DNA from: Rotaria sp. Silwood1
Taxonomy: Eukaryota > Rotifera > Eurotatoria > Philodinida > Philodinidae
DNA length: 64,000 bases
Reading direction: 5' to 3'
NCBI GenBank assembly: GCA_905250075.1
Contig: CAJNOP010000102.1
Coordinates: forward strand, 161,168 to 225,167
Both the position numbers and the translations under genes were made by a program. Below are positions 58,691 to 64,000 of this stretch, piece after piece (the stretch's first letter is position 1; each line of letters starts with the position of its first letter). The notes under the pieces were generated by a model, which was not told where the DNA came from, did not search any database, and saw only the letters and a program-made list of their open reading frames with translations.

Positions 58691-61662
58691 CAAATACATT
58701 AAGAAATCATGTACTCAGTTTTTCAACATGCCTTTTTTCGTATTTTTCCACTCGTTACCAAAATAGACAGAAACTTCAAGCTACAATGACGATGGAACTA
58801 TTCATAACAGTTTTTCATCAACACAGAGAAGTGACCTAGGAGCATGTATCGTTTGTTGATACCAATCACAGACATTGGTATACATCAGTATGTTAATATT
58901 TTGTTTGGTATTTCCTGTTGAATAATTCAATACCATCACGAACTACTAGGGATATACATACGTCCGAGAAAAATTGACCCTCAACCAATATTAAACTTAG
59001 ACAGAATTTATTTTCAATATTCTGTATAGTTTTTTCATATAGATTTTATTTAAAGATGCAATGCTGCTACCAGTGGCAACTATTTAAAACAGAACAAATT
59101 TTGAAAAGACATGTTTTACTGGATTTCAGATTCACCTTTTTATTCAAACTTTGGAAAAGTAAATTTACGGACTTCGCTGTCAAACAAAATAGAACATATT
59201 TATTATATTCTGACTAGACAGAATAGTCATGTTTTCTAATGCTTATTGTAATTTTTGCACCGATAGCTTTTTCTGTATCGATAGCGATAAATGAGTTTCG
59301 AAAACAATTCTATGAACAAAACGAATTAAATATTTTACGTACATCTTTGGAATACTGAATTCCGAGAAAAGGCAGTTATTATTCTATCATCGAGAACACA
59401 TAAGCTATAAAATTTTATCATTTTTTTTGTTACAACATAATTAAAAACTTAGTAGCATAATATATTTGTACTTTATATAAGATCTATAAATTCAACTGAA
59501 GTCGAAGACAAATAATCATCAATAAAAAATGCTACTCTAAGGCATTAGCTTAAAGATCTTTATTTATTTTTTACTCGAAGCTTGCCAAGATACACTAGAT
59601 TTGAACTGAAAGTATCTGCGAATCATCCAGAAGCCTGAATTAAAGTAGATTTCAATTAATGTTGAACATAATAATAATAATAATAGTCGTAGTTGATCTG
59701 AGAATTCAGTTGAGTTTAGAATGTTAGGTCCACATAATAAGGACGCATCAAAAACAATTTATTAACAAAAATTCTAATGTTTTTGTTTTCTGTTAATGGT
59801 AACATAAAAAACAGACAATTATTGTAATGTATATATTTCAGTCGCTATTATATAGAAAAAGATGTTGACTGTTCTTTTCCTCAGAGTTTTTATCGAGCTT
59901 TTTCTCTATTTTCTTGATCGTTGAGGTTTTTTGATAAGATATATCATCTTTATTGTTTCCCTTTAGATAATATTAACGTATATTTAGTGAAACCAATAGT
60001 AATAAAAAGTGAATTAGTGTATTAAATGAAAATATCCGATCGAAAGTACAATTTATCATTGTTTTTCAAAATCACCTTTGTCAACTGCCTGCTCATATAA
60101 AATAAATGCTTTAGGAAAAAAGAACATTTTTTCGAACACTTTTACTACTCATTCAATGTCCTCATGTCTCGGCAATAAAATAAATACATCCAAAAATTTA
60201 GTCCATACAAAGAAAACGATTTATTTCCTTTTGTTACTGATCGAAATTTCATCAAACATTCAATGTCTGTGTCCTAGAAATGAAACAAAATATTGTCGAA
60301 ATATATAATGCATTCAACAAAAAGAAAAAGATACAGCGAAATTATTATTGCTTACATATAGCATAGCAATCTGACCTTAATTCTTATCGTTTTTGTTGTT
60401 TGCAGTTATCTTTGAAAACTTTCGTTTGATTTTGACTAAAGCTCAACATTCACTAAAAATACTTATTTGTTTCTTGGTTTTCTTCTTAGTGACCTTGAAT
60501 TCATAAATATCTCGGCTCAACACGACTTGTCATGCATGTTATTCATCACAATAGCAACAACAACAGTACAATAATTATAACCAAATCATAACGTGACATA
60601 AGAGTCCGAGTGAACTTGAGTAATTCCTGCCATGTGCGAAAAATTCGTTATATTTATATAGAGCTCGTTTTTACACATTTCACATATCTTTCCGCAACAA
60701 AAAAAAAGAGAAGTTTCGCAATTAAATTGAATATTTCCCAATATTAACATCCGTTCAAATTGTGTTACATGTATTTACCTTCATGGATGACTCATATCCG
60801 TCAAAACACCTCTGCATCAACACACAAAAATAATAGTATTATCAAAATATAAAAAGTTACTTCCTTCTGGAATGTGATATCCACACTCATATACATGTAT
60901 ATCCAGTGCTTCAAATCCTTTTCCTTTTCTTATTGATAGTCTCATATAAAAAAAATAGAATCCTCAATGTATTTTTCTTAGTTGCTGATTAATCTTTTGT
61001 TGAAAAAGTAAATAGTTCAATAAAGAAATACTGTTATGAGATGAAGTTTTTTGAAAATGTTTCTCGACATTCACGTCTGGAACAAATATATAAATCAGAT
61101 AGAATTATTACTGAAATTCTATTCGTGTTACAATATTCGAATAAGAACAGTACACCATGTTTGTTACATAAATGGTGCATCTTAATAATATTCTTGTTCC
61201 ATTATATGTGTGTTTTCATAACATTGGATTAAATGCTCTAAATATAACGATTCCATAGCTAGACAAAATATGTGTGAATTATTAGAAAAATTTTCCTTTT
61301 ATCATGAGAAGTAGAGTATTACAACAACAGCGTTTTTTTTTCAAATCGAATCGTGCAAGTCTATGTTTAAAGAATATTTCAACTCTTTATAGAGCTTTAT
61401 GTACAAATGCAAAACATAGTCTATCAGTTTTCGTGCCAAAATCTCTTTGATATTAAGTCTAGCAGTAAGCGCTGTAATGGTTTATATAAAACTTTTATGA
61501 ACGCGTTACTCAATTTGTAAAACAAAAAACTTAGAGTTCCTTATCATTCATCATCAGTTTGAAAACATTTCAACAAATTTCACCGACAACCCATTCATAT
61601 ATGTGCTGCTAAGTAATTTCTGCTTTTGTACATGCGTACAACCAGACATGTCGTCCTCCTGC
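58691..61662. other. intergenic, nothing recognised
   Basis: About 3 kb of AT-rich DNA. Several frames of 60-76 codons lack any support. Confidence 0.4.
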
Positions 61663-62050
61663 TTTTTTCTTGCTTCTTCCTAGAAGAATGTTGCTCTGGT
61701 AAGTCGATGTTGCCATCAACCTGCTCGTTTTCGTCATCGCAACATGCTTTTCATCAGACTTCATCATTTACCGCTAGTTCGGTTGTAATAAGTAACTTTC
61801 CTGGTCTATGGGTAGCTCACGACATCTGCTTTGTCCTTACGCTTGCCATCTAAGAAAGAGAACGCAGAATGTAAGGACAGAAGATATGTCGTGCTCTACA
61901 TATCGACAAAAAAAGTGGCTTATTACAACTTTACAAGAGGTAAATGATCAATTCCGATCAATTCCGATCAATTACATGCTGCGATGACGAAAACGAGTGG
62001 GCTGATAGCAATATCGACCTGCCAGAGCAACATTACGCATAAAAGAAAAA
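61663..62050. mobile_element. near-perfect hairpin (foldback) element
   Basis: The arm 61663-61853 (AATGTTGCTCTGGTAAGTCG, CTCGTTTTCGTCATCGCAAC, TTGTAATAAG, CACGACAT, TGTCCTTAC) is matched in reverse complement by 61869-62050 (TGTAAGGACA, ATGTCGTGCTCTACAT, CTTATTACAA, ATGACGAAAACGAG, CGACCTGCCAGAGCAACATT). The loop is about 15 bp around 61858. ATCAATTCCG is doubled at 61948-61967. The 75-codon frame across the left arm is not credible. It could be a foldback transposon or a long-hairpin RNA source. Confidence 0.7.
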
Positions 62051-62533
62051 CTTTCATGTTATGTCAAGTTTCCTAGAATATGGTACGTTAAAAGATGGGC
62101 ACCATGTTGAAAGCGCCCTTTGCTTTTTCTTTTTTTTTTGTATATTCCTTCATATTTTAATATACTACATAAAGAAAGAAGTCCCAAAAGGCGCTGCATC
62201 TATTTGCATATTTATTGTAAACAATAAATGTAGCTCAAGAGGTAAAAAAATGTTCTGGAAAAAAGAGGAATGCATATTTTTAGAATAACTTTTAATAGAT
62301 ACAAGTTATAGGTCTACAGTATTCACTGTTGGAAAGAGGAGTTGAATCTACATCGCAGTTTATATTTCAGGTTTTGCTGACAAACGTTAGCGGGGTCTTC
62401 TGTCCACTATTTAAATACTCTACTGTTTCTCACATGTTTGACAAAAAATACTATACTGAAGAACCTGGGAAATTTTGTCAGAAAAGCCTGATATATAAAA
62501 CTTGATGCAGGTTCATCTCCTTTTTCGAGTAAG
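62051..62533. other. spacer, nothing recognised
   Basis: AT-rich DNA between the hairpin and the telomere-like array. Confidence 0.35.
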
Positions 62534-62637
62534 GGTATAGGCGTGGGTGTGGATATGAGTGTGAATATAGATTTGGATAAGACCCTGACCCACAACCACT
62601 CGCACCCACAGCCACACGTACAGCCACATCCACATCC
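62534..62637. repeat. head-to-head telomere-like array (G-rich then C-rich)
   Basis: GGGTATAGGCGTGGGTGTGG is followed by degenerate units to 62578. Then come ACCCTGACCCACAACCACTC and CACCCACAGCCACACGTACA up to 62637. Confidence 0.7.
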
Positions 62638-62984
62638 TTCTCTGAAAAACAACAAAAAAAATTAAAGAATGCATGTGTTTTATTACATACAGAGTATTCT
62701 GACACACTAATAAACGGTCATTGAAATAATCTTTCAATTGGACACTTGTTCCAATCCATGGAACACTTTTTTGAGAATCAAGAGTACCTATTAAAATAGT
62801 CCATTTTACGTATATGATATTGAATAGGCGAACCAAATACCATTGGCTCTGGTTCTGAACATAACTTTCGACGTTCCGCTTCACTATAACGTAATGCTGG
62901 TGAAGGACAAACTATTTCACGTTCATCCAAACAAATTTTAGCATCTGGTATTTGATTGTGTTTTAACGAAGATAATTTCAAATA
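62638..62984 (-). pseudogene. broken gene fragment of unknown family next to a telomere-like tract
   Basis: On the minus strand, a coding-like frame without its own ATG (LKHNQIPDAKICLDEREIVC, LRYSEAERRKLCSEPEP, MVFGSPIQYHIRKMDYF) runs from 62984 to about 62790. It then needs a one-base shift to continue as SVPWIGTSVQLKDYFNDRLL to about 62690. It then dissolves into AT-rich DNA and, at 62637, reaches the telomere-like array, whose G-rich strand points away from the fragment. The codons and residue mix look like real protein, but I cannot name the family. The 5' part is not found beyond 62984 either. Confidence 0.45.
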
Positions 62985-64000
62985 TATGGAAAGTAATTAG
63001 AAATACAAAGAACTTGGTATTCAATACATTACATAAATTAGTTGATCTGTTCAATCGTTCTTGAATATTGCCTGTTATATATCGATTCTATTTATTCGTT
63101 AATCTAGGTATATTTTTAATGTTTATATAATTTACCTCACAAGAACAACAACAATGTGAGTTATATCCAGAATACTTTTTTGACATGTAATATTAAATGA
63201 ACACCTGATTGATAAAAAGTTTTAAAAATGCGCAATTCTCTAAGATTACGTATTTTCGTAAGTTATAAAACGATTTCAAAAGTCGTTTCTTTGATAGAAA
63301 ATGAACATTTCTTTTTAAGCTCATTTAAATCGTTGTAACCTAAATAAGATGAGTTGATTTCGTAAAACAATAAAGTTCAGAATAATTATGATTTCTATGA
63401 TTTTTTTGCTGGATTCAAACATAGTTCATGTTCTGTTAAATTTCAATCGATTTTTCAATAAAACTTGTTCCGTATGCAAAAACTAATGATTGATAATCGG
63501 GTATCATATCTTCCGCTTTCAAGCTGAGATGAGTAAAAAGCATTGATTCAATAGGACTATAAATTATAATAACCTAAGTGCAGTGTATGATATACTTTTG
63601 CTTGTTCTGTTAGAAGGTACGCAGGATAGTATCGAGTTGAACGTGATCACAGAAATCTCTTAACTACATAAAAGCAACTGATGAAAAGGCATGAACTCTT
63701 CTAACTATTATATTTCCTATGCTTCTTATAGATCTAGTACATATTATACTACTCTTATACGGTGTGTAGGTGTGAGTATGGGGGTAGATCTTCTATTATC
63801 CCCATGCCAGTTCTGTTCGTCGAATCAGTCATTCGTGCGTGCTTGTACTGTGACGTGTTGTTATTCGGATGACGCGAGTCTCTTCTCTATTTAGATTGCA
63901 TTTCCTACGGTCTATCTAATCAACAACTGTGAAACAGATTCGTTCTGGAACTGCTCAATTTTGCAATCTTGCATTGTCTTTGACTATTCGAATTTAACTA
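62985..64000. other. end of window, one short telomere-like run
   Basis: GGTGTGTAGGTGTGAGTATGGGG lies at 63761-63783. Otherwise it is AT-rich with nothing recognised. Confidence 0.4.

Noticed and set aside
61626-61853. 75-codon frame with signal-peptide-like start
   Set aside because: It is the left arm of a hairpin; the mirrored arm gives no matching protein and the composition is arbitrary.

Overview
The window looks like a gene-poor, AT-rich, repeat-laden stretch of a bdelloid rotifer genome (Adineta/Rotaria type). Four things support this. Genes carry short GT-AG introns of about 50-57 bp. There are many interstitial tracts of degenerate TGTGGG repeats, the telomere repeat reported for bdelloids. 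Gene families known to be expanded in bdelloids are present: ADP-ribosyltransferase/TPR proteins, Hedgehog-type Hint proteins and rhodopsin-like GPCR fragments. Several single-exon genes look horizontally acquired. The organism call is an inference from these features, not from a database match.

Layout. 1-584: end of a hAT-like element with CGGTT-rich subterminal repeats, then a decayed tRNA-Lys-like sequence. 1399-2202: intronless PhzF-family gene. 5154-6605: wrecked ADP-ribosyltransferase/TPR gene whose reading frame runs straight into telomere-like repeats. 7117-12028: accessory, subtelomere-like zone with a 124-bp satellite, several G-rich/C-rich telomeric tracts, an orphan CxxC gene and a Cys-repeat secreted gene with one in-frame stop. 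12990-15868 (minus): four-exon secreted chitin-binding mosaic gene, with all splice phases agreeing. About 16900-17560: GPCR pseudogene. 17871-18331: foldback element. 19261-20435 (minus): three-exon PhyH-type dioxygenase. 20873-22098: two GTACTTC minisatellite elements. 23180-24091 (minus): four-exon gene of unknown function. 26613-28064: C2-domain gene with a one-base frameshift. 30773-33196: 2.4-kb hAT-like element with very long inverted repeats and an exact 8-bp target duplication. 33916-35181: intronless N-terminally lipidated ADP-ribosyltransferase. 36711-38993: intronless prolyl-4-hydroxylase-like/F-box protein. 42395-43369: TLC-domain membrane protein with three exons. 45299-49194: duplicated pair of secreted Hint proteins. 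50951-51900: inverted-repeat element. 52440-54689 (minus): papain-family protease with five exons, one of only 20 nt. From 54717 to the end: mostly non-coding, with head-to-head telomeric tracts, a 390-bp hairpin and a broken gene fragment.

The genes do not form a pathway. The coherent story is structural. Telomere-type repeats lie inside the sequence, repeatedly in the G-strand-then-C-strand order expected of end-to-end joins. Two gene fragments stop at or near such tracts. This suggests repeated breakage, end capping and rejoining, together with non-autonomous transposons and laterally acquired single-exon genes. Most intergenic DNA shows nothing I can name.
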